A stretch of 64,000 nucleotides of DNA from Bacillota bacterium (GCA_023397655.1 JAEWTW010000028.1:1-64000), one strand, 5' to 3'. Shown: positions 33,496 through 43,263, counted from the first letter of the stretch. Notes: a model not told the origin generated them from the sequence alone. Numbers and translations are program-made.

Positions 33496-35224
33496 TTGCA
33501 TCCGCCTCCATGAACACCTGGGCACTGTAGATATCCTTGTATAGCCCTTCTTCTTCCATGAGCGCATCATGGGTTCCGTGCTGAATAATCCTCCCCTTAT
33601 CCAGAACCAATATGTCGTCGGCATGGTGGAACGCCGTCAGGCGGTGGGTGAACAGCAGCACGATCCGGTCGGTATAGTCCTGCTTCAGACGCTCAATAAT
33701 CTCCGATTCGGTAGCGATGTCCACAGCGGAGAACGGGTCATCCAGAAGCAGTATCGGCGCGCCGGAATAGATCGCCCTTGCCATCGCGATGCGCTGCCTC
33801 TGCCCGCCGGATACCCGCATGCCTTTTTCGCCGACTGGTGTATCCAGTCCGTTGTCGAACCTGGTCATGTCCTCCTTCAGCGCCGAAGCCTCCAACGCCT
33901 GATCCAGCGCCCTTTGATCTTCGTTGGAAAAGCGAATGTTGTCCCGGATTGACATGGAGAACAGGAATTGCTCGTGGCCCGCATATGCAATCAGCCGGTT
34001 TCTGTCTTCGGCGGGCAGACAGGACAGCTCTCTGCCGTCCAGCGTGATGCTTCCATTATATGGATACAGACCTGTCAGCGCATGGGCGAGCGATGTCTTG
34101 CCCGAGCCCACGGCCCCTGTGACGCCGATGATCTGTCCCTTCCTAGCCGTTAAACAGATGTTATGAAGGACATCGCCATTATCAAATCCGAAGCTTAAGT
34201 TCTCCACACGAAGCTCCCGGCATTCCGGCTTTTCAATAGTCTTACGGGAAGGGAGATCGGGGGATTTGCTCATCTTCTCCTTGATCCTGCTCCACGCGGC
34301 CCTTGCGGCGTGCCACTGGTTAAATACGCGCGCGGCTACCTTCGTCCTGCCTGAAAAGGCGATGAACATTACAAGATACGCGTTGAACGCCCCAACCGTC
34401 CAGTCTCCTGTCACGACCATACCGCCGCCCATTGCGATGGCCACAACGATACCAAGGCCTGCTATGAGTGAATAAACGGGCAAAAGGGCTTGTTGAAACA
34501 GCATCTGCTTGATGTTGTATTTCGCCTGTTTTTCAAATGATGCCCGGATTCTCTCGGCCTCGGAAGCCTCTCGGCCAAACAGCCTCAGTACGGAGGCCGC
34601 GTCCAGATATCGCTGCAGGCCGCTGTTGGATACGGACGCCGCCTTTCTGGCCGCCATGGAGTATTTATATAGGACATGGCGCATAATCTGCGCTAGCAGT
34701 ATGGTCAAAGGCACCATGATGGATGCGATTAGCGTGATCTTCCAATCCCTGAACATCAACGCGACAAAATAGGAGATCATGAGCAGCCAGGTATCCCAGC
34801 CCTCATTGAGCGTGGTCATCACGGTATCCACGACCAGCATAATATCCCCGACCGTCCGGGACATGAGGTCTCCCACGGTCTCCTTTTCCAGTTCCGGCAG
34901 CTTCCTGCCCAGCGTCCGCTCCATGAAGGTCTGCCGCAGGTCGCAGGCCACGCGGTTAAACTGGTCGCGCATAAACCAACGCTTGACAAAGCGGGCAAAC
35001 TGGAAAAAAGCTGTCACCCCTACGAAGTATAGCGCCGAAAGAATGACTTGCCGCCCGGTGCCGCTGCCCGCCGCGTCAATCATGTTTCCAAGCAGAATGG
35101 GGCCAAGGACGATGACTGTGTTGTAGAGAATACCTCCTATGGACGAAATGATGAATTCCGGCATGTATTTGTAAAGATACCGGGGCAGCGTTTCCTTTCC
35201 CTTAGGAGGGCCAAAAAGCTTCAT
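33488..35224 (-). CDS. ABC exporter half-transporter with degenerate ATP site
   Basis: A 578-residue subunit: six membrane segments, then GAVGSGKTSLAHAL (Walker A), SGGQRQRIAMARAI (canonical signature) and PILLLDDPFSAVD (Walker B, with Asp where the catalytic Glu is expected). Together with the partner's LSFGQ signature this makes the degenerate site of a heterodimeric exporter. CAGGAGAAAGG precedes the start, which overlaps the PadR stop by 4 bp. Likely substrate is a drug, peptide or lipid; it cannot be read from the sequence. Confidence 0.88.
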   Translation of the reverse strand: MKLFGPPKGKETLPRYLYKYMPEFIISSIGGILYNTVIVLGPILLGNMIDAAGSGTGRQVILSALYFVGVTAFFQFARFVKRWFMRDQFNRVACDLRQTFMERTLGRKLPELEKETVGDLMSRTVGDIMLVVDTVMTTLNEGWDTWLLMISYFVALMFRDWKITLIASIMVPLTILLAQIMRHVLYKYSMAARKAASVSNSGLQRYLDAASVLRLFGREASEAERIRASFEKQAKYNIKQMLFQQALLPVYSLIAGLGIVVAIAMGGGMVVTGDWTVGAFNAYLVMFIAFSGRTKVAARVFNQWHAARAAWSRIKEKMSKSPDLPSRKTIEKPECRELRVENLSFGFDNGDVLHNICLTARKGQIIGVTGAVGSGKTSLAHALTGLYPYNGSITLDGRELSCLPAEDRNRLIAYAGHEQFLFSMSIRDNIRFSNEDQRALDQALEASALKEDMTRFDNGLDTPVGEKGMRVSGGQRQRIAMARAIYSGAPILLLDDPFSAVDIATESEIIERLKQDYTDRIVLLFTHRLTAFHHADDILVLDKGRIIQHGTHDALMEEEGLYKDIYSAQVFMEADANA

Positions 35225-35556
35225 GGCCTTTCTCCTGTCCCGTTCTTAATTTCTTTGAAAAGCTCAAAAGCTTTGCTTCTCGCTTCTTCCAGGACGGACG
35301 CTCCCAATGATGTGATCGAATAATACTTGCGAATTTTGCCCTCCACGTTGCGTTCCTCGTATTGCAGCAGCCCGTCTTCCTCCATGCCATGAAGGATGGG
35401 GTAAAGCGTTCCGGCGCTCATGGCATAGCCGTGGTGCTTCAGTTCCTCGATCATCCATGAACCGTAGATGGGTTCCTTCTGAGCGTGATATAAAATATGA
35501 ATGCTTATGAAGCCCAGGAACAACTTCCTTATAATTCGGTTCTCCAACTTTATCAC
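35221..35556 (-). CDS. PadR family repressor of the ABC exporter operon
   Basis: A 111-residue small PadR protein: winged helix with HILYHAQKEPIYGSWMIEEL, GTLYPILHGMEEDGLLQYEE and KIRKYYSITSLG. The start is GTG 35556 or TTG 35547; AAGGTGA favours the latter. It is first in a three-gene operon with both exporter subunits, like LadR/LmrR-type multidrug regulators. A promoter within a 26-bp near-palindrome lies 11 bp upstream, consistent with autorepression relieved by ligand. Confidence 0.85.
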   Translation of the reverse strand: MIKLENRIIRKLFLGFISIHILYHAQKEPIYGSWMIEELKHHGYAMSAGTLYPILHGMEEDGLLQYEERNVEGKIRKYYSITSLGASVLEEARSKAFELFKEIKNGTGERP

Positions 35557-35566
35557 CTTGCCTTAA

Positions 35567-35597
35567 ATCGTATACCGATATCGGGATACGATATCAA
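35567..35597 (-). promoter_or_regulatory. Promoter with embedded PadR operator
   Basis: On the minus strand TTGATA (35592-35597) and TATACG (35569-35574) are 17 bp apart. Bases 35567-35592 form a 26-bp palindrome with one mismatched pair, covering the spacer and -10. Confidence 0.65.
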
Positions 35598-35763
35598 TAT
35601 GTATTATATTACTTTGAATTATCAAATCTGTCAAGGCAAGGAGAGGCAATACAAGAAGGCATTCGAACATTGTGTGATTCCGAGACTCTTTAGGGAGAAG
35701 CTCTTATTATGTCGAAGAAGTTTTGTTATAATAAGGGTTGTAATAACTAAGGAGAGATAGTAT

Positions 35764-36552
35764 TTGATTATAGATATACACATGCATTGTTTCCCTGATG
35801 AAGTAGCGTCCAGATCAATAGCTGTGCGTTCACAGAAATTCGGAATTCTTCCAGTGACCGATGGAACTATCGGAGGAGTAAAGACCTCTATGTCTATGTC
35901 TGGTGTAGATTTCGGGGTATTGCAGCCCATTGCCATGAAGCCTGAACAGACAGTTAAAATGAATCGATGGTCGCACAATGTGCAGGATGAAAAGATAATT
36001 AGCTTTGGCACAATACACCCGGATTTCCCCAATTGGAAACAGGAGATTAAATGGCTGTCCTACGGAGGATTTAAAGGTGTTAAATTCCACGCCGATTGCC
36101 AAGGCTATTATGTCGATAATATCAAAATGTTAAGGATTTACGAGGCAGTATTCAACGAAGGGCTTATCATATTATTTCATTCAGGAATGGATCGCGCATT
36201 TACAGAACCTTTTTATTGTACACCCTTAAGACTCAAGAAGGTATTGGATACATTTCCTGCCGCTCGTATTATTGCGGCTCATATGGGCGGATACAGGTAT
36301 TGGGACGATGTGGAAAAGTATTTGATCGGCACCGATATTTATCTGGATACAGCTTATTCAATTCCTGAATTAGGGATAAAAAGAACAGAAAAAATAATAA
36401 AGCAACATGGCGCAGATAGAATACTTTTCGGAACAGATTCACCCTGGAGTAGTCAAGCATCCGATATTTCCCTTATAAGGTCTTTAAACTTGAATAGCGA
36501 AGATATAAACCTAATCCTCGGAAATAACGCTAAAAGGATTTTAGGATTATAA
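35764..36552 (+). CDS. Amidohydrolase family metal-dependent hydrolase
   Basis: A 262-residue TIM-barrel hydrolase starting with TTG at 35764 after AAGGAGAGATAG. The N-terminal IDIHMHCFPDE gives the HxH metal site; VKFHADCQG, IILFHSGMD, IIAAHMGGY and LFGTDSPW supply the remaining His and Asp residues of the Amidohydro_2 (PF04909) pattern. The family includes decarboxylases and lactonases; the substrate is unknown. It stands alone, convergent with the short gerA gene 2 bp away. Confidence 0.75.
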   Translation: MIIDIHMHCFPDEVASRSIAVRSQKFGILPVTDGTIGGVKTSMSMSGVDFGVLQPIAMKPEQTVKMNRWSHNVQDEKIISFGTIHPDFPNWKQEIKWLSYGGFKGVKFHADCQGYYVDNIKMLRIYEAVFNEGLIILFHSGMDRAFTEPFYCTPLRLKKVLDTFPAARIIAAHMGGYRYWDDVEKYLIGTDIYLDTAYSIPELGIKRTEKIIKQHGADRILFGTDSPWSSQASDISLIRSLNLNSEDINLILGNNAKRILGL

Positions 36553-36554
36553 TA

Positions 36555-37547
36555 TTATTTGGTTATTAGGCGTTTTTTTGCTTCCCATAAAAATGCATGT
36601 ATTAGTTCGTACCAAGTAAAAGGAGTATATGGGATTCCTGAACGTGTTAATATAATAATATTCAATATGATGAGTGTCATAATAAGAGAGAATCCATATA
36701 TACCAAACATTCCAGTGGCTATAATCATTGTGATTTTTAATATTCTAAGTGAATGGATCGTTATATAGTCTGGTATCAAACAAGACATCAGAAAAGAAGA
36801 GGAAACAATTAAAACAAGCAATGGGTTGAATAAGGCTGAATAAATTAGGTTTTGGCCTATAGCGATGGTTCCCATTACAGCAATAGACAAAACTGTTTTT
36901 GGTGGTATCGTAAATAATGCTTCCCGGAGCATTTCTACGACAAGTTCTAAAATCACGACTTCTAGAAATGTGGAAAACAATATAGATGCCGGAATACTTG
37001 TAAAGTAAGCGATGAAATTTACCGATAAAGTGTCGATATGATAAGACACGATCCCAAGATACAAAGAAGATAAGCACAAACTGACAATCAAAGCTATATA
37101 TACAAGCGTACGTGATACCCCAGGGATAGAATTAGGAAAAAGAGTATGTTTTAATAAGACTTTCCCCAATGAACGTGGAGCTATCAGCCCGACTGCCTCC
37201 CCTTCTATAAGGATCAACACCTCACCTTTATATAAAGCTTTGTGTGCCCAATCTCTCCGCTTGGTACCTCGAATTAAAGGAAAAATATTGGTTTTATTGC
37301 TTAAATTATTAAGCAGATAAGACTGCAACTCTTCGGCAGATGAAATATTGATCTCTTTTAGCTTACTTCTGATTACCTTTAAAGTCATTCGGCTTGCGGT
37401 GTTTTTTAGATAGATGAGTGCAATACTTTTGTCAATAGAATTTACTTTAATAGCTTCAATTTTTAAATTGGGTGTACAAAGCCCATCTTTAATAGGAGAT
37501 AAGTTAGAATTAAGTTTTTCATCAAAATATCTGTTAAAATTAACCAT
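36555..37547 (-). CDS. Short GerA-family spore germination protein
   Basis: A 330-residue GerA/SpoVAF-type protein. The membrane half is complete, with four to five segments (VYIALIVSLCLSSLYLGIVS, ILFSTFLEVVILELVVEMLR, MIIATGMFGIYGFSLIMTLI). The soluble N-terminal part lacks about 150 residues compared with the full-length GerA at 38709-40169, although it has its own ATG and an AGGTAGG site. It may be a shortened functional variant or a 5'-deleted copy. No gerB or gerC gene adjoins it. Confidence 0.75.
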   Translation of the reverse strand: MVNFNRYFDEKLNSNLSPIKDGLCTPNLKIEAIKVNSIDKSIALIYLKNTASRMTLKVIRSKLKEINISSAEELQSYLLNNLSNKTNIFPLIRGTKRRDWAHKALYKGEVLILIEGEAVGLIAPRSLGKVLLKHTLFPNSIPGVSRTLVYIALIVSLCLSSLYLGIVSYHIDTLSVNFIAYFTSIPASILFSTFLEVVILELVVEMLREALFTIPPKTVLSIAVMGTIAIGQNLIYSALFNPLLVLIVSSSFLMSCLIPDYITIHSLRILKITMIIATGMFGIYGFSLIMTLIILNIIILTRSGIPYTPFTWYELIHAFLWEAKKRLITK

Positions 37548-37794
37548 ATTAATACCTACCTAAATGGGTTATTTCACAACACCTGTATGCGTATATTATC
37601 TACTTGAAGTAAGATTCTAAACAATCTTTGGCTTATTCTCCCTTTTATTTATCTTGTGCTTATACGCATTTTTTATTCACCTATGTTGCTAGCAAAACAA
37701 TAAGGAAAGTTTTTTTCTCGACTTGAGAATCAGACGTAACTTTTTGCTATCTTCTCATATATTGTAGTTAGACGAGAAAGTGAGCTGATATGAC

Positions 37795-38688
37795 ATGGTC
37801 ATTACCCCTGATGTGCCTCTCCTTCCTTATAAATCACAGGAGGGAATAAAATATTTTGAACTGGTTGCCGAACCGGTCAAAAGGGAGATACTACCCGGCT
37901 TGTTTATAGAAGCCTGGGGGTATAACGGCAGTATGCCGGGCCCGACCATTCAAGTCTATACGGGAGACTATGTGAATATACGGGTCTACAATAGGCTGCC
38001 TGAAGCAACCAGCGTACACTGGCATGGTCTGGATGTCCCCAATATCATGGACGGTGTCCCGGATGTTGAGCCTTCACCGAAGATAGAGCCTGGCCATTAT
38101 TTTGATTATCATTTCAGAATAACAAACCCTGCCGGTACACATATGTATCATACACATCTTAATACATCGAAGCAGGAAATGATGGGCCTGGGAGGGGCTT
38201 TCATTATCCTCAGCAGAAATAATTCGGACTATGTGCAGCGTGACTATTTTATTATGCTGGGTGAGTTTAAAGTTGAAGGGCTAAAAATGGGCGAAGTCAG
38301 ACCTGGAGTATATAAGATTGATCCCCATGCTCATGATTTTAACTTTTTTACTATGAATGGAAGGTGTTTTCCTTATACAACCCCTCTTTCGGTTCGAGAA
38401 GGGGAAAACGTTCGTATAAGACTGGGTAATATTATGGAAGGCGCGCATCCTATTCATATCCATGGACATCAATTTTATGTCAGCGCAGCGGATGGTAATT
38501 CCATTCATCCGAATAACAGAATGTTAAGAAGCACTATCCCCGTGGCATCGGGTGAGACCTGGGATGTTGAATTCAAAGCGAATAATCGCGGGATTTGGCC
38601 TTTCCATTGCCACATCCCTCATCACATGGCCAACAATATGACTGAAGAATCGGGCGGAATGTTCACGACAATTGTATATAATGATTAA
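37795..38688 (+). CDS. Small multicopper oxidase (two cupredoxin domains, no signal peptide)
   Basis: A 297-residue protein with all four copper-binding motifs: HWHG (75-78), HMYHTH (116-121), HPIHIHGH (218-225) and HCHIPHHMANNM (271-282), including the type 1 Cys and axial Met. It has two cupredoxin domains instead of the three of CueO/CotA, similar to two-domain laccases. No signal peptide or Tat motif is seen, unlike exported enzymes. Between gerA genes it could be a spore-coat oxidase; with the copper-storage-like protein it could be a copper detoxification enzyme. The ribosome binding site is weak (GTGAG). Confidence 0.85.
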   Translation: MVITPDVPLLPYKSQEGIKYFELVAEPVKREILPGLFIEAWGYNGSMPGPTIQVYTGDYVNIRVYNRLPEATSVHWHGLDVPNIMDGVPDVEPSPKIEPGHYFDYHFRITNPAGTHMYHTHLNTSKQEMMGLGGAFIILSRNNSDYVQRDYFIMLGEFKVEGLKMGEVRPGVYKIDPHAHDFNFFTMNGRCFPYTTPLSVREGENVRIRLGNIMEGAHPIHIHGHQFYVSAADGNSIHPNNRMLRSTIPVASGETWDVEFKANNRGIWPFHCHIPHHMANNMTEESGGMFTTIVYND

Positions 38689-38708
38689 AGCTATCGTATT
38701 ATCCAGCG

Positions 38709-40169
38709 TTAAGTATTTTCTTTCGATGGACCTGTCCGTGTTTCATCTTTCGTACGCATATACTGCTGCCTTTTAGGAGACATGCTCCTATTAAAAAAGT
38801 ACGTACGTACGAAATCATAAAGGTTAAAAGGCGCAAGCGGCGCCATATATGGTACGCCAAAGCTATTGATGGATACGAGATTTGTTAAAATCAGTGTCAG
38901 AGCAAGTACAAACCCATAAAAACCAAAGATTCCGGTCATTAAGATCATAAGGAATTTTAATATACGAATAGGGTGTGCGGCAAAATAATCCGGAATGGCA
39001 AAGGAAGCCATCAAAGATGTCGCAATGATTATCAACAACAGAGGGCTGAATATACCGGCGGAAGTCGCAGCCTGACCGATTACTATGGCTCCAACAATAC
39101 CAATTGCAGTACCGATTTTTGCAGGCACTCTCAATAATGATTCCCGAAGAAGTTCAACTATGAATTCTACAATTAGGACTTCAAATAATGCAGAAAATAG
39201 CACTTTTGACCTCATCTGGGCAAGGAATATAGCAAATTCGGCCGGCAATACATCGGTATGGAAAGAAACCAGTGCGATATAGACCGAAGACAAACATAAC
39301 GCTATAAACAGTGCAATCCAGCGAATAATTCGAGAAAACAATCCAAAGAATTTATTGTCATACCGGTCATCGCAAGCAATTAGTGATTCGCTGAAAGTAT
39401 GCGGAGCTATCAGCGCTATTTGTCCGCCATCAGCCATGATAAGAACCTTTCCTTCAACTACTGCCTCGCATGCCCAATCTGAACGCTCCGTAGTACCCAT
39501 TTGAGGGAACAGATCATGCTTATTATTCAATAAGAAGGCCTGCAATTCTCCGGTACCCCATATGACATCTATATCGATCTGGCTAATCCTCTTTTCTATT
39601 TCCTTGACTGCGGTTTCATTGGCAATGTCCTGCATATAGACAACCGCCACGCTGGTTTTTGTTCTTTGTCCCACCTCAAAAGTATCAATCTTTAAATTAG
39701 GATCTTTAAGCCTATACCTAATGAGTGTAAGATTGACATCAAGATTTTCAGTAAAGCAATCCCTTGGTCCTCGGATAGTATAGGTGATTTCGGGTATGGG
39801 AATAGACCTGTGTTCAATTTTTTTTAGATTAGCAACAATATAATGTTTTTCGCTACTGAACAATAAAACAACCATACCATTCAATATATAGCCTTCAATT
39901 TTAGAATCTTCCTGTTCCAGGGTGCAGTCATTGGCGTAGATAACGCTCTCCATAGCATACTTAGCTTTTAGAGGTGTTTTCACGGTAGAACAGTAATGTA
40001 CGAGTGGCTTGGCTATCTGGTCGGCTAACGCTTGTGTGTCAACAAGCTGCTTCACATAGAGTATTTCTATCGTCCCTCCGAAGAAAGGTATTGATCTTTC
40101 GGTCAGAACAAATCCCTTGGATTTTATTTTATTTACCATATCATGGTATCTTGAACGGAATATGCTCAT
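38709..40169 (-). CDS. GerA-family spore germination receptor subunit A
   Basis: A 486-residue protein, the usual length for GerAA. The soluble N-terminal half (residues 1-270) contains the GerA pattern IYANDCTLEQEDSKIEGYIL and WACEAVVEGKVLIMADGG; the C-terminal half has five membrane segments. GerA proteins form the nutrient-sensing part of spore inner-membrane receptors. It is last in a B-C-A operon, overlapping gerC by 4 bp (ATGA). A basic cytoplasmic tail ends the protein. Confidence 0.88.
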   Translation of the reverse strand: MSIFRSRYHDMVNKIKSKGFVLTERSIPFFGGTIEILYVKQLVDTQALADQIAKPLVHYCSTVKTPLKAKYAMESVIYANDCTLEQEDSKIEGYILNGMVVLLFSSEKHYIVANLKKIEHRSIPIPEITYTIRGPRDCFTENLDVNLTLIRYRLKDPNLKIDTFEVGQRTKTSVAVVYMQDIANETAVKEIEKRISQIDIDVIWGTGELQAFLLNNKHDLFPQMGTTERSDWACEAVVEGKVLIMADGGQIALIAPHTFSESLIACDDRYDNKFFGLFSRIIRWIALFIALCLSSVYIALVSFHTDVLPAEFAIFLAQMRSKVLFSALFEVLIVEFIVELLRESLLRVPAKIGTAIGIVGAIVIGQAATSAGIFSPLLLIIIATSLMASFAIPDYFAAHPIRILKFLMILMTGIFGFYGFVLALTLILTNLVSINSFGVPYMAPLAPFNLYDFVRTYFFNRSMSPKRQQYMRTKDETRTGPSKENT

Positions 40170-41323
40170 TGTGTGTCACCTTCTTCATTTTCTTCGATAC
40201 GGGGATAATAGTCGAGTTTTCCCGTCGTATCCAGGTCGGCGGAGACTTCAATATTGAATTGCACATTCGGATATTGTTGCAGCCAATCTATGTTTTTGGC
40301 TACATCAGGATATTCAATACGGAAGTCATTATAAAAATATAGATAATCATAACCAAATTCCGTCTGAGACCTAATAATCGTATCGGAAATTTCTTTTAAC
40401 AGTATTTTCTCCAGTTCCATCCTAATCTCACGAGTCACATCTTCGGTGACAGACACGTTATGCTTAAGATATAACAGCGTAGCGTCACATGCATATTCAA
40501 TATTGAAAATAATCTGTCCATTTTCATATGCTACATCCGTATTTCTTTGGGTCATGTGAGTTTCAATGGTAAAGCTATTTTCTTTATAAGGTACAGTAAA
40601 CGTACCCACCGGCTTTTCAGCTTTTAAAAGGATAAGCCCTTCACTTTCCTCCGCAGGAATGAATCCTTTGCATATACCGTCATAGAATACCGAATAACCA
40701 ATCAAGGCTAGTTCATTATCACGCAAGCCGATGGTTGGGACAAAATAACACTTGTAGGGAGACGCAAGTTTCTCAAATAATTTTGCAAGGGATAAATGAA
40801 TGCAATGGCCTTCATCAACAAGAGTTTCCAGCAAATCCTCAATTGCAAAGCCCACATAATCTTTATTACCCGTATTAGCCTTAAATAAATCCTCCGGTTT
40901 CTCAGGAGTAACGACTACCTCCAGGGTTTTTCTGTATTCGGGTATTTGCCTGATCCTATAAATGTACTCTTCTATGCCGTTATAGGCCATTTTCTCCGTA
41001 AAAATAACACATTGTACTGCACCAAGATATATCGGTGCATTGGATTTTCGTTCAAGATATTCTCTGGCTTCTTCAAAAGTAGGCCCTTCTGATTTATGGA
41101 CGATGCTTTTTTGACTAGTACCGCCCTGCTGATTGCCTTGGTCACCGCTGTTTTCGTTTATTTTTGCAATTTCAGTCATAAAAGCATAACCGGTATCCGT
41201 TTTATCTATAATAACTGCTGTGACAATATTCTTCTCATCAATATCATGCGAATCCCAGCACCCTGTAGTTGTGAAGACAATCAAAGTAATTATTACGATG
41301 ATCTTAAACCATTTTACCCGCAT
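40166..41323 (-). CDS. Ger(x)C-family germination lipoprotein
   Basis: A 385-residue lipoprotein. The signal peptide ends in a lipobox, FTTTGCWDSHDIDEKN, with the CWDxxxI(D/E) start characteristic of GerC. Conserved pieces include LERKSNAPIYLGAVQCVIF and the C-terminal FYNDFRIEYPD. GerC anchors the receptor at the outer face of the inner spore membrane. It overlaps gerB by 20 bp and gerA by 4 bp. Confidence 0.88.
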   Translation of the reverse strand: MRVKWFKIIVIITLIVFTTTGCWDSHDIDEKNIVTAVIIDKTDTGYAFMTEIAKINENSGDQGNQQGGTSQKSIVHKSEGPTFEEAREYLERKSNAPIYLGAVQCVIFTEKMAYNGIEEYIYRIRQIPEYRKTLEVVVTPEKPEDLFKANTGNKDYVGFAIEDLLETLVDEGHCIHLSLAKLFEKLASPYKCYFVPTIGLRDNELALIGYSVFYDGICKGFIPAEESEGLILLKAEKPVGTFTVPYKENSFTIETHMTQRNTDVAYENGQIIFNIEYACDATLLYLKHNVSVTEDVTREIRMELEKILLKEISDTIIRSQTEFGYDYLYFYNDFRIEYPDVAKNIDWLQQYPNVQFNIEVSADLDTTGKLDYYPRIEENEEGDTQ

Positions 41324-42401
41324 GTTTTTTCACCTTTGCTATTATTAACAACAGAATTGGTATGAATGCGGCCGCTATTAACCCAAAGTATATGATATAC
41401 TCTTTAAAAATTTCTCCAAAGCTATTGATATCCGAAGCGATCAATCCCAATGCAAATATGATTGTCCCCGTACCGATAACAATTATTATACGATTTGCTC
41501 TGGAGAACAATCTGCATACATATTCTACTATGGCAGTATAGACAATTGTAATACCAGCGTGAAGACCCATTAGACCCACTATTAGATATACAATATCAAT
41601 TCTCCTTAGAAACTCTATAAAAGGCAGCTCTACCTGTCTAATGGCTGTAATTTCTGCATCCTGATAATGAACGATTTCATTTCTGCCGATCATCATTATA
41701 CTGCTTTCCGATACAAGCACATAGATTAAGCCAATCCCTATCAATGTCAGGAAGGCTATTTTTGAGGATTTTTTTCTGTTTTTAGCCGTAAAGGGTATTA
41801 TGGTAAGTACCTCTATGCCGAGGAATGGGAAAACGAAATCTTTCATGGCGGCAAAATATTGGCCTGTTTGGGAGGGAACATATAAGGGGAGTATATTCTC
41901 CAAATTCCCCTGAAATAACATTAAAATATGCACGGTTACCACTGCTAAAAGAAAAATTATACCATATATCTCGAAAATTCTGGCAACATTCGTTATACCC
42001 TTATAGGCAGCGTACCCGCATATGAATAAGCTTGCAAACAATGTAGCCCCTTGAGGGGTCTTGGGAATAAAATTTATTTTGAGTATATTTGTAAGTGAAG
42101 AACTTAAGTCTATTGATATACCTAGGAAATAAATAATATAGAATACAGCTATGATATATGAACCAACAATACCAACAAGACTTCGGCTATAGTCAAATAG
42201 CACTTTGCCTTGAAACATGTTGTTTAACTTAACGATGACTACTGCGAGTATTCCAAATATGACCGACAGAGTTACAAGAGTAACCCACCCCCCAGCGCCT
42301 GTAGTTTCCGCCATTACCTTCGGCATGGTTATGAGGGTTACGGTTGATAGCGTCAAAAAAAGTATAAAAACCATCTGTCGGTTTGTAATACTATTAACCA
42401 T
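41304..42401 (-). CDS. GerB-family germination permease
   Basis: A 365-residue protein with ten hydrophobic segments, starting MVNSITNRQMVFILFLTLST, typical of the GerAB/APC-type endospore germination permeases. It binds or transports the germinant with GerA and GerC. AAGGGGGAATTTT precedes the start. It is first in the operon; in most Bacillus and Clostridium ger operons the order is A-B-C or A-C-B, so B-C-A is less common. Confidence 0.88.
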   Translation of the reverse strand: MVNSITNRQMVFILFLTLSTVTLITMPKVMAETTGAGGWVTLVTLSVIFGILAVVIVKLNNMFQGKVLFDYSRSLVGIVGSYIIAVFYIIYFLGISIDLSSSLTNILKINFIPKTPQGATLFASLFICGYAAYKGITNVARIFEIYGIIFLLAVVTVHILMLFQGNLENILPLYVPSQTGQYFAAMKDFVFPFLGIEVLTIIPFTAKNRKKSSKIAFLTLIGIGLIYVLVSESSIMMIGRNEIVHYQDAEITAIRQVELPFIEFLRRIDIVYLIVGLMGLHAGITIVYTAIVEYVCRLFSRANRIIIVIGTGTIIFALGLIASDINSFGEIFKEYIIYFGLIAAAFIPILLLIIAKVKKHAGKMV

Positions 42402-43263
42402 AAAATTCCCCCTTAATATCTTCTTTTCCCATTATTCCGCCAATTTACGATTTTATACGTAGGTTATTGGTTATTACATTATTTATTTCTAAAATAATAT
42501 ACATAGTTTGAATACGGCGCACCAGAATAGACAGTAACGACGCTGAGATTGACACTCTGAGTCGCACGTGTTGGGCAGTTTTGGCGGCGCGGTTGCACAC
42601 TGAATGAATCTGCCGTACGGAGCTACTAGCGCAGCTGGACGGGCTATATCATGGATCAGCGTTCATCCGTTAAGGCGGCACACAGCTTTGTTTTTACCGC
42701 ACATCCTTATCAATAAAACAAACTGATTTCCTACCGCGGTCTGTATGAGGTGTTCAACGAGCCGGAAAGAAAATCGGGGTTGGTTTCAAATTCCATAATA
42801 CCCGCCACACATTTGTTACTAGGCTTGTGGAAAGCGGTGGATTTCAATCTGATTCGGATACTGGCCGGGCATAAGCAAATTACCACATCGCAAAAATATG
42901 AGACCTGTAGCACCACCTATATTGCCGAAAGTTTTAGGCAGATACCGGAAACAGAGTGACTACGGGAAACATTGTGGCGGTTTAAGTATTTCACACCTTT
43001 TGCCGCCAAAAAGGGATCTGCTCGTTACTGGATTTAAGCAACAGTATTGTTGACACTACTGCTCTATGCTGCGGGTTTATTTCTCCTCCCAGACAGGCAA
43101 AATTTTGTCCTATTGTTATCAATACAACTGCTTTTCGGCGTTGAAAACCCTTGTCGACTGGTGCCGGACTGTTACGCAAAGGCAAATCTTAAAACCACGT
43201 AGGCGATTACCGATTATATGTTATAAAATAAATGTAGAATTTTGTGTTGTTTTGGCGAATCCG
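42402..43263. other. Decayed region without an intact gene
   Basis: Bases 42402-42520 are AT-rich upstream sequence of gerB. Bases 42520-43200 are GC-richer and contain only short broken frames, including a tyrosine recombinase remnant at 42779-42958. I could not assign 42990-43185. It looks like the scar of earlier insertions. Confidence 0.5.
42779..42958 (+). pseudogene. C-terminal fragment of a tyrosine recombinase, frameshifted
   Basis: One frame reads RHTFVTRLVESG (the HxxR box) and another continues VDFNLIRILAGHKQITTSQK followed by YE, the LLGH and catalytic Tyr region of phage-type integrases. The two parts are joined by a frameshift near 42838. Nothing upstream restores a full gene. 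Confidence 0.6.

Noticed and set aside
42991..43185. Short frames on both strands as a gene
   Set aside because: They contain several stops in each continuing frame, lack ribosome binding sites and match no family I know; treated as decayed sequence.
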